Positions 47,909 through 60,290 of a stretch of 64,000 bases of DNA are shown in pieces. Source of the stretch: Cordia subcordata (lineage: Eukaryota > Streptophyta > Magnoliopsida > Boraginales > Cordiaceae); contig JAPTOF010000002.1 of the NCBI GenBank assembly GCA_028554755.1, positions 29,271,001-29,335,000 of the forward strand, given 5' to 3'. Under the pieces are notes generated by a model, which saw nothing but the letters and a program-made list of their open reading frames with translations, was not told where the DNA came from and ran no database searches. Position 1 is the first letter of the stretch; each line of letters opens with the position of its first letter. Position numbers and translations under genes: made by a program.

Positions 47909-48840
47909 TCAAGAACCCTTTGCAGGAGGCGGGTTCTGCATCTCAACCACCTTCTTCCAAGATTTGCGGCTAGAAATCTCACCCCACCACCTTCCCACAT
48001 TCTTCCTGGAAGTGAAAAGCTCTGCTCTGTTAGTCCCATTCACCAAGTATTGCGTGTTAGGCAGGTGAGAAAGATCGGCCAAAGTAAATTCGTCACTGGC
48101 TAAGAATCTGCTCTCCCCAAGCCTCTTCTCATACACATCAAGCACTTTTGCAAGCTTCGCTTCGTTCTGCTTGATCAGATTCTCGTCTTGCTTGATGTTC
48201 ATTCGTGGAGCAAAAGCTAACTGAAAAACAAGTGCTCCACTCGGTGGGTGAAAGCTTTGCCCTTCAGCCTCTAACCATTGCTCAATTGATGCTTTCTCTA
48301 ATGGATTTGTTCCGTACAGTCCCTTGTTTCCTTGGTTTGCATAGTTATCACAAATGTATCTACATATGGCTCTAGATTCTAAAATTTTTATCCAACACAA
48401 AAACAAAATTCCAAAAAAAAAAAAAAACCAAGAATTAAAATCTAACAAAAAGTACCCATTTACCATCTTAGCAGAAAATAACAAAGAAAGCTTAGCTGAT
48501 CCTTAGTCCTTACCAAAAAGAGTAATGCTCTCATCTTGGAAGGCAGGGACTTGTCCAAAGGGCTGTTTACAGCAACATTAGAAATAGTACATGAAAATCA
48601 TCAAATACACAAACACATTGAACATTAAGAAAGAAGAAAGGGGAAAAACTAAAAAGTGTGTGGTGAAAGCACAAATGTTTCCACCTGAATTTTTAGGTAA
48701 TCAGGGCTTTTGTGCTCCCCTTTGGCCATGTTAACAGGGACGAGCTCAAACTTCACATCTTTCTCCAGAAGGGTCACCAGAACCCTTCCGACAGCTGTAG
48801 ACAAAGGTGGACCGTACACTTTCACAGGGGCTGCTGCCAT
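47909..48840 (-). CDS. Glutathione S-transferase, phi class
   Basis: Conjugates glutathione to electrophiles; cytosolic. Three exons on the minus strand: 48840-48685, 48562-48514 and 48378-47909, giving 224 residues. The N-terminal thioredoxin-fold domain has VKVYGPPLSTAVGRVLVTLL with the phi-class catalytic Ser (about Ser14, STAVGRV), then KSPDYLKIQPFGQVPAFQDE, where the PFGQVPA cis-Pro and D-E-S-I contact glutathione, and ESRAICRYICDNYA. The helical C-terminal domain includes LVFQLAFAPRMN, YEKRLGESRFLASDEFTLAD and LSHLPNTQYLVN. The three-exon layout and length fit the class. A leader of about 50 bases and a (GT)n run (48920-48939) lie upstream. Confidence 0.95.
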
Positions 48841-49268
48841 TGGAGAAGCTGCTTATGCTTTGCTTTGATGCTGTCAAGAATTTTTAGCTTTTGCTTTAGA
48901 TACTTCCTAGTAATGTCTTCTGTGTGTGTGTGTGTGTGTTTTGCGTGTTTTCGACCATTGGATAATTAAACGATGAATTATGTGTCCACGTTATCCACGA
49001 GGCCACGTCATCATGGAGTTCATGGGGTCCACTTTGGCTGTGCAATAAAAATTTTAAAGTTGAGCCTTGAAAGATATTTATTTATTTATTTACTTATGGA
49101 CAATGCCTCGAAAATTATTGGAATATATAATAGCGTAATAACCACCTCAACCACACCATGATCGAATGCAAACGAAAAATTAAAGTGATCTGCAAATTTT
49201 TAATTAGAAAATAAATTGAAGTATTTATTAATATTAAAAAATTTAATATTCTCACAATTAGTGAATAA

Positions 49269-49540
49269 GGGTCTGTTTAAATTAGCCTTTTTTTATTAAA
49301 AAAGTTACTTTTTTTTATTAAAAAGTTACTTTTTTTTATTAAAAAAGTTACTTTTTTTTAAAAAAAAATTATATTAAATTTGCAATAACTATTTGATTCG
49401 ACTTTTAAAAAATTGAAACTCTAAAAAAGGTTCAAATATAGCTTTTTTTTAAAAGCCAAAATTATTAACTTCTTAAAAAAATTATTTTTTAAAAACTGTT
49501 AAAAAAAACATCTTTAAAAAAAGGCAATCCAAACCAGTCC
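49269..49540. mobile_element. MITE, family copy 2, with TAA target duplication
   Basis: The ends GGGTCTGTTTAAATTAGCC and, inverted, GGACTGGTTTGGATTGCC match copy 1 at 21044-21271, as do the internal words ttaaatttgcaataactattt and gacttttaaaaa. It is flanked by TAA on both sides (49266-49268 and 49541-49543), consistent with PIF/Harbinger-type insertion. A short attaaaaaagttacttttttt unit is repeated about three times near the left end. Confidence 0.7.
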
Positions 49541-49559
49541 TAAATATGAAAAGATATTT

Positions 49560-49800
49560 TAAGATGATGAGTTTATCTAAAAACGAAAGGAGATATTGAA
49601 ATAAAGGTAACTTTTAAGAAAGAGAAATTATTAGAGTGAAATTGAAATACTAATTCTTTAAAATGAGGGTTTGATGAAAAATAAAAAGATTGTTAGAATA
49701 GAATTGAAAATAAAAAATTTCTAGTTACAAGTAAAGAAATGTTTTAGATCTCCAAAATTTAGAAGGTTGAATAGACAAGTTGTTTGAGTTGGTCTTAACT
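49560..49800. mobile_element. MITE-like repeat ending tttgagttggtctta, copy 1
   Basis: Shares attattagagtgaaattgaaat, gattgttagaatagaattgaa and the terminal gttggtctta with the repeats at about 59870-60000 and 60000-60200. AT-rich and non-coding; boundaries are approximate. Confidence 0.5.
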
Positions 49801-50605
49801 CTTGATCCCTTGAGACACTCTCAATTGACAAAGATTACCAAGAGAACTTGAACGCAAAGGTGACAACAAATGATAAAGATGTTGCATAGATCAAAGATTT
49901 TTAATGTTTTTAACTAAATTGATAATAATTATAACCATGAGATAAATCTAAAATAATTTTATTTAGGATGAAATTTCTTGTTATGAAAAATATTTAATCT
50001 TGAGCCCAAGAGCTCGCGTGACATATTCTGGCTTCCCCCAGAGTTAAATATGATTCTCTGTTAAGGACTTCAGCCTCTACTATAAACAGGAAATGAAATA
50101 CTTGAAATCGCTTATGATTTCAAGTTTATTGTAGATCACTATAAAGATTTTAACAAGTTTACCAACGAGAAGGATTATTGTAGAAGCCTCTTTCAAACCA
50201 AAAGATTACTAAAAGATTGTGTTTGGTAACTACATTTTAGTTCAAGAAACCAATCTCAAGATTTTGTACTTGTGATTAGTGTCAAACAAATCTCTTCCAC
50301 AATATTGCCTTTATTCAAAAAAACTCTGCTTATTGTGCAATGATGAAGCAGAAACTACAAAAGGAGTTGATCAAAACGAAGATAAGATTTCATGTGTGCA
50401 AAAGGCAAAGTTATATACATAAAAACCGCCAACTAGTACGAATCTAGTCTGCAAACCATAACTGGATGTCGATCCAGTCACCGACTAGCGCCCTCGTATG
50501 AAACCAAGGGCAACTATCTGCATAGCCACACGGCTGAAGCAATGTGATTCTCAACGATGTTTACCTCTACCGGAATCTCAGTCCCAATTCCAAAGGTTTC
50601 CATCT

Positions 50606-53600
50606 TCAGCTACAAGCTGTCCAATTTGAAGGAAGTCTGGACGATGTTAAAGGTGGCAAGTTTCGTACATTGACATCCATGGGCAGCATTCGGTATTCGA
50701 TATCGAGCTCTCTGAAAATCTTGACCATCTCCTCAACCAGAACAGCTCTCCTCACCCATCTCTCACCCATATCCTGGAAATTCATCCTGTGTGAAGGCCA
50801 CACTGACCATTTTATCCTGTTCAAGTCCTCCACATCCCTCATGACTATCATAGGAGCAGGGTACCAATGGTCACTCTTACTCTCAATGTACCTGCAAGAG
50901 TAGTAGCAACGACATGCAATAAATCAGACATCCAAATATGGAGTGAAAGAACTCGATAGAACTTTACTTTCACAAAGAAGTTATAAATAAAAGAATGTCA
51001 AAATAAGCATTATGAAATAGTAAGAATTAAAAACCAGAATTTTGAGTTTCCTCAAATCCTGATACTAGCTTTTGGCATGCAGATTGCGCCAAACTGTACA
51101 GCAGAAACCTGGACCAACAAAAAGTGTTTTAAGTTTAAATATCTTTGGGCTTACCTTCTTATTCTCTCCTTCATTTTAGCAATCTTTTCCATAGGAGTTG
51201 AAATGTGGATACAAAAGTCAATCGCCTCTCCCATGTCTGGGCTGCGGTAGTAGTTACTGATTGGCTTTGTTGATAACACACTGTTCGGGTATATGATCTT
51301 CTGGTTATCATACCTCAGGAAAACCGTCGTCAATATATTCATCTCTTCAACAACCATCTGAAACTCAAAGAGACACAGCTATGGAGCTCAGAAATCTAAA
51401 TTTAATGAATAAGCAAACATCATCAAACATAGGTAGATTTTCCAATAACTAAAAGGAAGTAAATGCTGAAATTGTCACCTGAACTCCGTCGAGTTCAATA
51501 CGGTCACCAACATCATAAGGATGCATCACAAACAAGAATATGATCGCCTCGAATGTAGTCTTGGCTGTGTTTCCAAACATGAAGACCACCAAGAGGAGTT
51601 GGGAGCTAAGAAAGATGAAGAACTGTGTAGTTGCAACTTTTAGTATCAGGAGCCAGATAACTACTATAATTACTGCCACAAGGACGTTCAACATGTGGTG
51701 CAGCTTGTTTACAGCTGTTTTTGTGTCATTAAGAGACAAGGCAAGAGCCCTTCGTTCTCTAAATACATTCACCTGAGGAAAAAGAGATTGAATGTTACTA
51801 CATATGCGATGGAAGTACATCTCAGTATACTTGTAGAAGAATGATAAAATTATCAAAATGCAGTTGGTTCATCTAATAAAAGGATTGAAGTTTACAGGAA
51901 TTTAGCAAGAGGTGCATTTTCACGCAGTTCAAAAATTTTATCAAGGACGTCTCATGAGTCAAATTCCAGACCAACAAAAGGTAGCTTTGCAAATAAGAGT
52001 CAGTCTCAGGCATTTAGAATGTATCAAGAGATCGATTTTGATTGTGAGAAAAGCCATCAAGCATGTTCAGTTTTAATCTGTCTGATAGATCAATAAATTT
52101 CTTTACTTCTAGGAGGCAGGGAGAAGCAAATAGAGGGACCAAATAAGAACTGTTAATATCTTGTTTTGAAGCTAAAGTATTATAGATTGAAAAGAGGCTA
52201 ATTATGAGTCAAATCGATTACTCATTAAAATGGAACATCCATATCTTGTATAATTTTCTTCTGACTTTGGTTGAGCTAGTTCTCTACAGTCCAATTCTGC
52301 ACATTTAACTCCCACACCAATATCTGGAGATGCCCAACTGTTTCATTCCATAATCAAGGCCTCCAAAAAACAGTAATTTTCGACTTGAGATCTCACGTTA
52401 TCAATGGTTTTGTCATTGAATATGTTTAAGTGGACATGCATGCGGTGAGAAACCTCCTGTGGCATTTGATATGAAAGAGGCTCTTATCACCGCCTTTTGA
52501 AGTTGTAGATAAGAGGCCCTGCTATATTGAAGCGAGGGCAACTGAAATCATTGGACAAGTGGAGTGGCAATTTTAATCAAATAATTAAACAGCTTTTAAG
52601 ACCAAGACAATCGAAAAAGCACAGAAAGAATCAACTACCACCCAATTTTTGAGGGCTCGTTTGCTGATTCCTTTGTTTTCTGATCCTCCTTCAAAAAGTC
52701 GCATCATCTTCATAGCCTCATCCTCTCTCAAGAATTGCATTAAATCCTCTAGGAAGATATATCTGTATAAGGAGTATGAGAGTATTATTGAGACAATCTT
52801 CATATTTAGATGAGAACCATTATAAGATTTCTAGCATTATATTAATTCGTTGCTGAATAGAAACTTACTTAGATCCTGCCTTAGCCACATTGTTGAATAT
52901 ATTCTTGGCTGCAGCTTTGGCCTGTTTTTCACTCGTGATCTGCATCGCAGACTCATCTTCACCAGCTGATTTGTGCAACTGTTCGTCCAAAGTAGAAAAA
53001 ACTCCCCTCCGAACGATATTAATCAACCTTTTCATATTCCAAGCCGAAATATTCTTCTGATTCAGCCTATGAAGATGATCGATGCTAATACCCGACTCTT
53101 CCTGCTCCTTCTTCGACATAATCCTCGAAAAAACAGGAGTTTTTGCATTCGTAGACATGGGACTCTTCCAGGGTGTCCGAGGGGTCCCAATCATTTTCTG
53201 CAACACATTGGCCTTAAGATCAGCAGGCAATTTAGCCCCAGCGCTCTGAAGCTTCTGAACCTCAGCCATGACCCTCTCCTCCTCTTCCCGCTCTTGCTGA
53301 ACCTCAATCAACGGTGGCCCTGACAACGTCTCAATCACGTACTGATTAAACAACGATTCTTGAATCCTATCAAAAAACGCGCTAACATGAAACGACATAG
53401 CCAAAACCTTAACTAGCAGTGTTTTCAACAGCCAGAAAAATGTTCCCACCAATAAACATACCCAAATCTTGGTGACATAAGATAACACCTTCCTGTTAGT
53501 CATTTTCTCCACTTTCTTATCGAAGATTAATTTCCAAGCAACTAAAACCAAAGCTAACCAAACACAATTCTGAACCGCATTTCTCAAACCATAAACAAAA

Positions 53601-53938
53601 TACACTACCCTTTTTCGTAACAAGAAGTTCCTCTCTATGAAGAACACCACCATCCTTATCCCCCACCCAGAAACTAACCTCCCACATATCAAAACCAACA
53701 CCATCACTTCCCATTTCCATAGCTCGAGATCAAAGATCAATTTTTTCCTCAAAATTTTTATTGTTAGTGTACAAACTAAGCCACCAATGATCGTAACCAA
53801 GCTCAATAGCTGAAGCACCGTCAATGGCGAAAACAGCTTCATTTTCTTGTACTCATCAGGCAAATCAGCGTCCTGAAAAGGGTCGTCTTCATCGATTTCG
53901 CTGGCTTTTCCTAACATCCCGGACCTCAACACCCGCGA

Positions 53939-53972
<34 letters not shown>

Positions 53973-54604
53973 TCCGGCGGGTCCATCAACCGCGACTTTT
54001 GCTTCGTCATTAGCACACTAGACTTCCTTCTAAACGACGAGCTCGTGCTGGAGACCGCGACTTCGTCCTGTTCGCCGCCCCCAGCATTGACATTAGACCG
54101 GCGGCGAACCGGCTCAGTTGCTACATTCTCGTTAAACGAAACCCTCACTTCCTTGGGTGATATCCGACCATAACTATTTGGACTCTCAACTATTCTAGAC
54201 AACGGAGAACGTAACGGCGACGCAGATTCCGGCGTTACGAAATCAAAATCCTTGTTGCTTCCACTGCTGTCTTTAACGTTAACGCTCCCGCTAGCTTTTG
54301 CTTTGTCCTTTTCCTCCATGGTTGGCGCTGGATCTTTCGTGAAACCGTAGCTAGAATCTCTCCATATTCTACCCCCATTGCTCGTGGCTGGTTCTTGGCC
54401 GTTGATCTGGATGACTTTCTCTTTGCTGTCGGAAGAATTAACCGGAGATGAGGATGAAGAAGAAGATGATGACGTCATGGGAACAGCAGCAAAAGAAGTG
54501 TCAGTGTTGTTAATACGATGGGTTAAGAGAATTAGACGTTCTTCTTCCGGGTTAATGATGTTGGGTTCAGCGAGTGATTTAAAGGATCTTTTAAGCTTTT
54601 CCAT
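50606..54604 (-). CDS. MscS-like mechanosensitive ion channel (MSL family)
   Basis: Plasma-membrane-type stretch-activated channel homologous to bacterial MscS. Five exons on the minus strand: 54604-52869, 52762-52642, 51772-51479, 51357-51155 and 50891-50606, giving 879 residues. The long cytosolic N terminus (1-255) is Ser-rich and has a glutamine run of about 11 (CAG repeats at 53940-53970). Four membrane segments follow in exon 1 (VLQLLSLVTIIGGLVCTLTI onward). Exon 3 gives TM5 (LVAVIIVVIWLLILKV, about 650) and the pore-lining TM6 with FGNTAKTTFEAIIFLFVMHP and YDVGDRIELDGVQ (about 685-715), the MscS signature. The C-terminal beta domain is in exons 4-5 (MVVEEMNILTTVFLRYDNQK, YPNSVLSTKPI, DHWYPAPMIVM). 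It fits the MSL4-10 clade; the exact paralogue is not resolved. Confidence 0.94.
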
Positions 54605-57223
54605 TAAGTGGAGTGGTTGAGTTTCTATGCTAAAGAGTGTTTTGTATTATATTTTAATGGGAGAAGAGTGCTGAGCTGTTGAAGGTGGATTACCAAGATA
54701 CATTCACAGCAGGACAGCACAGTGCTGTTGATGTGGAAAAGATAATGCACTTCCAGCCTCTTTAGGTTTGAAAACGAGTTGTTTTGAGTTGAAACGGAGC
54801 GCCGTTAACGGAAGGTAGTAATGTGTGATGTAACAATGCAGAAGACTTGGATTTGCAGATTCGAATTGGGAAGGTGGTGGCCGTACATGTGTCCGATTTG
54901 ATGTTGAGAGCCTGTTGGTCAAATCTTGTGGACTTTGTGGTTAAATTTTCGCTTGCTGTTTCATTGGATTGACTACCAATACCTTAGCAGAAAGTTAGAG
55001 CGTGTTAGGCGAAACAAAGCTTAGGTTGAAAATGATTCCCAAGTGCTTATACAGCGGGAGAATAGCCTTACCCAGCAAATGAGATCTCTTTCACTCTTTG
55101 CGGAGGAATATAAGAAGGTATTTAGAAATTCAAGATTCAGGATAGTGTATATTTATAGAAAAGTAAATAAATGTAGCAATTAGTTTGTAATTATCATTAG
55201 TGTACGCTTATAAGGACCCATCAAATGCTACTAGAAAGATCTTAAGAGAGAATGTGAAAAGTATTTTTTTTAACTAGAATGATTGTTTGACGTATCTAAT
55301 GTCGCCTCCCCTGGGAAAAAAAGGTTTTGCTTGATGTCCTAAGAAAAGACACTCGTAAATCATAATATTGCATTGTCTTTTTAGCTTTTCAAGTCCTGTC
55401 GAGGAACTTTGAATCATTACTAGGATGCATCGCCTGCCATAAAGAGTTACATTTGGTAGGGACCAAATATGGGCTTCAATTAATGTTGAGTTGCGCATGG
55501 ATCATTAGCACATGAATTTATTTTTTCTTTTTAAAATAAATATGACCCCATTAAAACTTCAAATTCTCACTAAACATGTTATTGCAATCAATAACCAACA
55601 AAATCGACAGCTTCGTTCACAATTTTTGACTCCTTCACCATGTTCATTGAAAATGAAAGGTTTATTTCAATTATAAAACTCATAATTCCTTTGTCCATGC
55701 CCTTTGTTTGCGGATGGAGTAAATAAATTTATCATTGGTCAATGAGTGAGACCAATATCTTAGTCGTATAGCAATATATTACTCATGATACAAAAGCTAT
55801 TGTTTTGAAAAGTTAAAAAAAGCAAAAAGAAGTGTGCCACTATTAGTGGCCTCCCACATTGTGTTTGCGTTTGAGGATGGAAGTTGCAAAATATCATTGG
55901 TCAATGGTGAGAGTAGAGAAACCTGGGCTTCAACATCATCAGGCGACAACATTAACTAAACCAAACACAAGAGCGTCAGTGTTACGTAACCCAAAACCAA
56001 AATGACTGTTGGGCCTACGTGTGTGTGGCGCCGTTCTCGGTGTTCCGCATTTTCAAATTAGGACAAAAAGAAACCACGTCAGGACACGAGGGCCACCTCA
56101 CGACCAAATCTTGTCTTCTATACATCACCACACACATGCCGCCTGCTGCGCGCAAATTATATAATATACTCCCCTTCGTCACTTTTTCTGTTATCCGTTA
56201 GATTTAACCCAGCTTGTGGCACATCCGTCGAACGTGCGACTAGGCTTAGTTTTTTTGCTATTAAACTTGATTTTGATCAAAAATATCTTTTTTTTTTGTT
56301 TTAAAAAAATATTTATAAGAGAAAAGACTTGAACCCTTGATCGTAGTTTAAAATATGTGAATTTTACCTAATTATACCACAAAAATATTTACATTTTATT
56401 CTGTTACTATAAGTAAATATTTTTGTCATCGAAAAATAAAAAGTAAGAAAAAAAAATTAACCTCTACTGTCATCACGATTGCACAACCACCGTCCCATTA
56501 ATTAAATTAATTATTTAATTAATTTTAATTTTTAATTATTTAATTAATTAATCAATTATTAAATTATTAATAATTAATTAATCTACATTTTCAATTAAAT
56601 AGGGTAAATAGTGCCGCACCCTTCTGGGTATATCGTAAGTGTGTTGTGCCCCCTTGTTTTTACCATATGTGCATTGTTAGTCCCTGTATTTGAAGGGCAA
56701 ATTAATTTTTTTGCATTTTCATTTGTCAAAACTAACGGAGTTAAAAAAATGGACGTGTGTACTTTACTTTTTTAAAAAGTACAAGTTAGTAATTAGCTAA
56801 ATTTTAAATCACAAGGCAGAATCGCACACTAACGACAAAAACACAAGGGATTCCGTGTAGTTTACCTAATCCTTGATAAGAGCATACCTTATTGCTGTGT
56901 GCATAAATGCCACAGACTATAAAGACCCTGATCAGTAGCTGACCAGAGAGAAAAATGAAGACTTCAATTGAACTTCATACCCGAATCGATCCATTCCTGT
57001 AACTACGTAGTTGGCTCGTGGACAAAACAGACTGGTTAGTCTGATGAGATTCCGGTTACAGGAATTAATTACACTCTTCACACTTCAGATGGAAAGAGAC
57101 GTGCACACACACACACACAAACAGTACATACAGTTGTGGGGTGGCTCCTTTATTCATTGAGAATGTTGTGGATTTGATAGGTTGTAGTTGCCATTAATGG
57201 CTTTGGTCCTTCTCTTTTTCGGG
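54605..57223. other. Gene-free region between the MSL channel and MIR171
   Basis: The first few hundred bases are the MSL promoter and leader. The rest is AT-rich, including att/aatt low complexity at 56490-56600 and a (CA)n run at 57105-57120. No gene recognised. Confidence 0.5.
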
Positions 57224-57224
57224 T

Positions 57225-57476
57225 TTGGTAATCAATTTAATGCACCACCACCACACACACATACACACACTTCTCTTCCTTCTTAAACCATCCCCACAAT
57301 CCCATTTCCCATTCTTCACACCAATCTCTTCTTTTCTCCTTTCTCAACCCTCAATATTCACCATCTTCTCTGGTTCATGCAAAACTCTTTGGAGAAGCAT
57401 GAGCTTGCAAAACCCTACCCCTTCAAGAAACATGAGTATTTCATTTCACTTCATATCAATTTTTTCCCCTTTTTGA
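57225..57476 (+). other. Short ORF upstream of MIR171 (possible pri-miRNA peptide)
   Basis: 83 codons, ending 40 bases before the MIR171 hairpin; an internal ATG at 57399 would give a 25-residue version (MSLQNPTPSRNMSISFHF...). The sequence is His/Ser/Pro/Phe-rich with no domain. Translation is unproven; the only reason to list it is its position on the probable primary transcript. Confidence 0.25.
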
Positions 57477-57516
57477 TATTCAAGCTCTGATGGTTGAATT
57501 AGTAAATTGAAATTGT

Positions 57517-57649
57517 CACTACGATGTTGGCTCGGTTCACTCAGATGCAAACGATTTAGCATTCTGATTGCACCCGGACCAATCAATATTTGCGTGAAAA
57601 CGGTGATGGGTTTTTTCGCATTTGATTGAGCCGTGCCAATATCTTAGTG
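57517..57649 (+). ncRNA. MIR171: MIR171 microRNA precursor
   Basis: Positions 57623-57643 spell a canonical plant miR171 (TGATTGAGCCGTGCCAATAT plus C). The 5' arm at 57517-57548 reads cactacgatgttggctcggt then tcactcagatgc, and lines up with the reverse complement of the 3' arm (cactaagatattggcacggc then tcaatcaaatgc). Most differences are single mismatches or G:U pairs. The loop is about 70 nt. The 5'-arm star is approximately 57523-57543. miR171 is known to cleave mRNAs of HAM/SCL6-type GRAS regulators, affecting meristems, branching and chlorophyll synthesis. No promoter element could be assigned with confidence. Confidence 0.95.
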
Positions 57650-58180
57650 CCTTTTCATTTCCTGCTGTCCTTCCTAAGCAATCAGCACTCTTCCTAGAGG
57701 ATCTACAACTTAAGTTAGATTCTTAGCAGAAGATTTATTTTTCAGTGTCAACAATATGTTACGGATAGAATGGCTCTATTTGTTATTATAGGGCTGGAAT
57801 CATATACATGTCTAGTATCGTTCGTATATTTAAGATATGTAGTAAGAATGATAGATTGATGCAAGTTTAGCATAATAGTGATTTCCTATTTATTCCCATG
57901 ATAAATCAGACTCGAGACTTGTAAATATCAAGCTAAAGATACTATCAATGAACTATACTCTCTTGTTTGCAGCGTTCTACACTTGAATTAATAAGCAAAA
58001 CAATAAGGAAAAGCAACAGAGTAAAATTTTTCTGGAATATGAATATAGTTATTACTCTTGCAGTATATGCATGGGTATTACAACCGCTCTTCAACAATTT
58101 AGCAGTAAAACCAAAAAATAGAAGTTTTGAATCGTTGCGACTTTTATGCGCTGCACCACAACATCTATTTCTCTCTCCTG

Positions 58181-58215
<35 letters not shown>

Positions 58216-59352
58216 GCTGTTAAACTATTTCACATAGTTTAAAAATAATTAATCTATTACATTACGACTTTATGCAGAGAGAATTATCTATATAACAGAT
58301 AAATGAATTATTTAAGTATAAGCAGTACCTTTTGATATAGTGGACCTTTTTGTCGATCGTGTCGATCTTCAATAACAAATCAAATTAGGGACACACGAGC
58401 TTGGCGGAAAAAATAATTGACAAAGACAACCAAAGGCATGTAAATAATCAAAGGACAATCTGCAGCAAACATATAGTAATCTGCATTTCCAGCCAGACAT
58501 CTTTAGAGACGTGTTCCACCAACCAAAATTTATTAATTATTGCCAAAATGGAAAAAGAAGTAAAGTCTTCAAAAATCTCCCTTGTGAGCTGAATCACAAA
58601 TGTGCATGCAATAAAGAAGGTGAGAGAACCTGTAGAAATTTTTATCTTGAAAGGTGCCTAGCTACTTATAGCCTGATTGGAACAGTCTTATCTGAAATCT
58701 GATAAGTATCTTATTTGATAAGTATCTTATAAGAAATAAGTGTCTGAAACAATAAGACTATTTGGTTTGTTAGTTGAAATGCTGTTATAAGTTACTTTGA
58801 TAATAATGTTATCAATTTTAACTCATGATATTTTAATTTTATAATTAAATAATAAATATAAAATATAAATATTAATTAATTTTTATTTTAAACATTAAAA
58901 CTTTTGAATTTTTAATTTTTAATTTTTAACATTTTTTATTTTTTAATTATTTAGTTTTTAAATTTTAAATTTTTGTATTTTTAATTTTAATTTTTTAATC
59001 TTTAATTTTTTTTAATTTTTTATTTTTTAATTTTAATTTTTAATATTTAATATTTTATTTTTATTTTAAAATTTTTAATTTTTTAATTTTAATTTTTTAT
59101 ATTTTTATATTTAATTATTTTCTAACTGATAAGATATAAGTACCCTAAACCCAACTTATTTTTTATAACTACAAATAAGACATCTTATGAAAAGTATCTT
59201 ATAAGTGTCTTATAATAAGCTGATAACAAACAGTTTTTTTCACGTAAGTTGTCAAATAAGATAAGTGTCTTATAATAAGCTCCAAACAAACACAGCATTA
59301 ATCTTGCAAGTCAGACAAAAAATCTTGCATAAAAATGTTGCACAAGACACAA
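57650..59352. other. MIR171 downstream region, AT-rich
   Basis: Holds an (ATA)n microsatellite (58182-58212), a probable MITE (58670-59297) and extremely AT-rich attttta low complexity at 58830-59110. No protein gene recognised. Confidence 0.5.
58670..59297. mobile_element. Probable terminal-inverted-repeat element
   Basis: The right end, read inverted, is gtttgtttggagcttattat then aagacacttatc. The left end is ctgattggaacagtcttatc followed by gataagtatcttatttgata. The agtgtcttataataagct words occur twice near the right end. The centre is pure AT-rich filler. Boundaries are approximate. Confidence 0.45.
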
Positions 59353-59425
59353 CGACTCCACTGGGGATCGAACGCAGAATCTCTGGTTCCGTCGACCAGC
59401 GCCTTATCCATTGGATCATGGAGTC
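59353..59425 (-). tRNA. tRNA-Arg (anticodon ACG), copy with T-stem mismatch
   Basis: 73 nt on the minus strand. The acceptor stem GACTCCA/TGGAGTC is perfect and the discriminator is G. Anticodon stem CTGGT/ACCAG encloses the loop CGACGGA, anticodon ACG. Compared with the copy at 60295-60367 it has a D-arm change (GATCCAA for GGCCCAA), loop C-G for C-T, and CTGCG for CTGGG in the T stem. The last change leaves a C:C mismatch opposite CCCAG. It may be a less active or decaying gene. Confidence 0.85.
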
Positions 59426-59869
59426 CTAACGTCGACGTTGCTTTTCCTGCGGATATATAATCCTTGTTTTTACTGCGCTTTTGTCAGCTCGTATTTGAAG
59501 GGAGATTAGAGATATTATATTTGTAATAAAATTTTTAAAAAAGGAACTAATTGGAAAATACGTTATCATTATACTGAGTTAGAGTATAGTAGTTTGAAAG
59601 TTGAACATTTGTTCAATAAATTAGAATTATTATGAATAATGTGGGAGAGATGTCGTGTGAAAAGATAATAGTTTTAAATTTATTATTTTTTGATCAATAC
59701 GTTACAGCCTTAAGCAATAAATTTTGAAATCTACAGCTCTAATCTTATTTATAAATCTAAAATTTTAGGCCTCAATCATGATAACGTGACTTTTTAGTAC
59801 TGTAACGCTCTCCCTAATTGGTTACGTATAACATTTTTGTTACCAAAAACTTAATAGTCAAGTAGTATA

Positions 59870-60195
59870 AGAAAATATTTTATTAAATAGAGAATCCCTA
59901 TATTTAAGAAGATGATACAAATCTAGTAAATGTAGAAAACAATATAGAGAATCTGTTGGAGTTGGCCTTACATAGCAACTCCCCTGAAACGATATTAGAA
60001 AAAATTTTAAAATAGGAAGACTATTAGAGTAAAATTCAAATAAGGATTCTTTTAAACAAAAATTTAATTAAATATAAGAAAATTGTTAGAATAAAACTAA
60101 AATAGAGAATTTTTATATTTAAAAAAAGGATACAAATCCAATAAATGTAAAAAAAAAAAAAAATACAAACAACCTGTTGGAGTTGGTCTTACATA
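59870..60195. mobile_element. MITE-like repeats ending ctgttggagttggtctta, two copies
   Basis: aatagagaatccctatattt ... gatacaaatctagtaaatgt ... ctgttggagttggccttaca is repeated as aatagagaatttttatattt ... gatacaaatccaataaatgt ... ctgttggagttggtcttaca. Related sequence lies at 49560-49800. Class unresolved. Confidence 0.55.
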
Positions 60196-60204
60196 AGAAC
60201 TAAA

Positions 60205-60290
60205 AATGAGACGACTAGACATCGAAAGCCACATAAAAATTTCTAAAAATGAGACGACTAGGCATCGAAAGCCGCATAAAAATTTTAAAC
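60205..60290. repeat. 41-bp tandem repeat, two copies
   Basis: aaaaatgagacgactagaca then tcgaaagccacataaaaattt is repeated with two or three changes (aggcat, gccgcat), ending just before the 3' end of the second tRNA-Arg gene. Confidence 0.85.

Larger units (their letters stand above)
48841..50605. other. GST promoter side, MITEs and spacer
   Basis: Contains (GT)n at 48920-48939, a short ttta repeat at 49077-49092 and two MITEs (listed). The remainder is AT-rich, with no coding sequence recognised up to the MscS-like stop codon. Confidence 0.5.
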
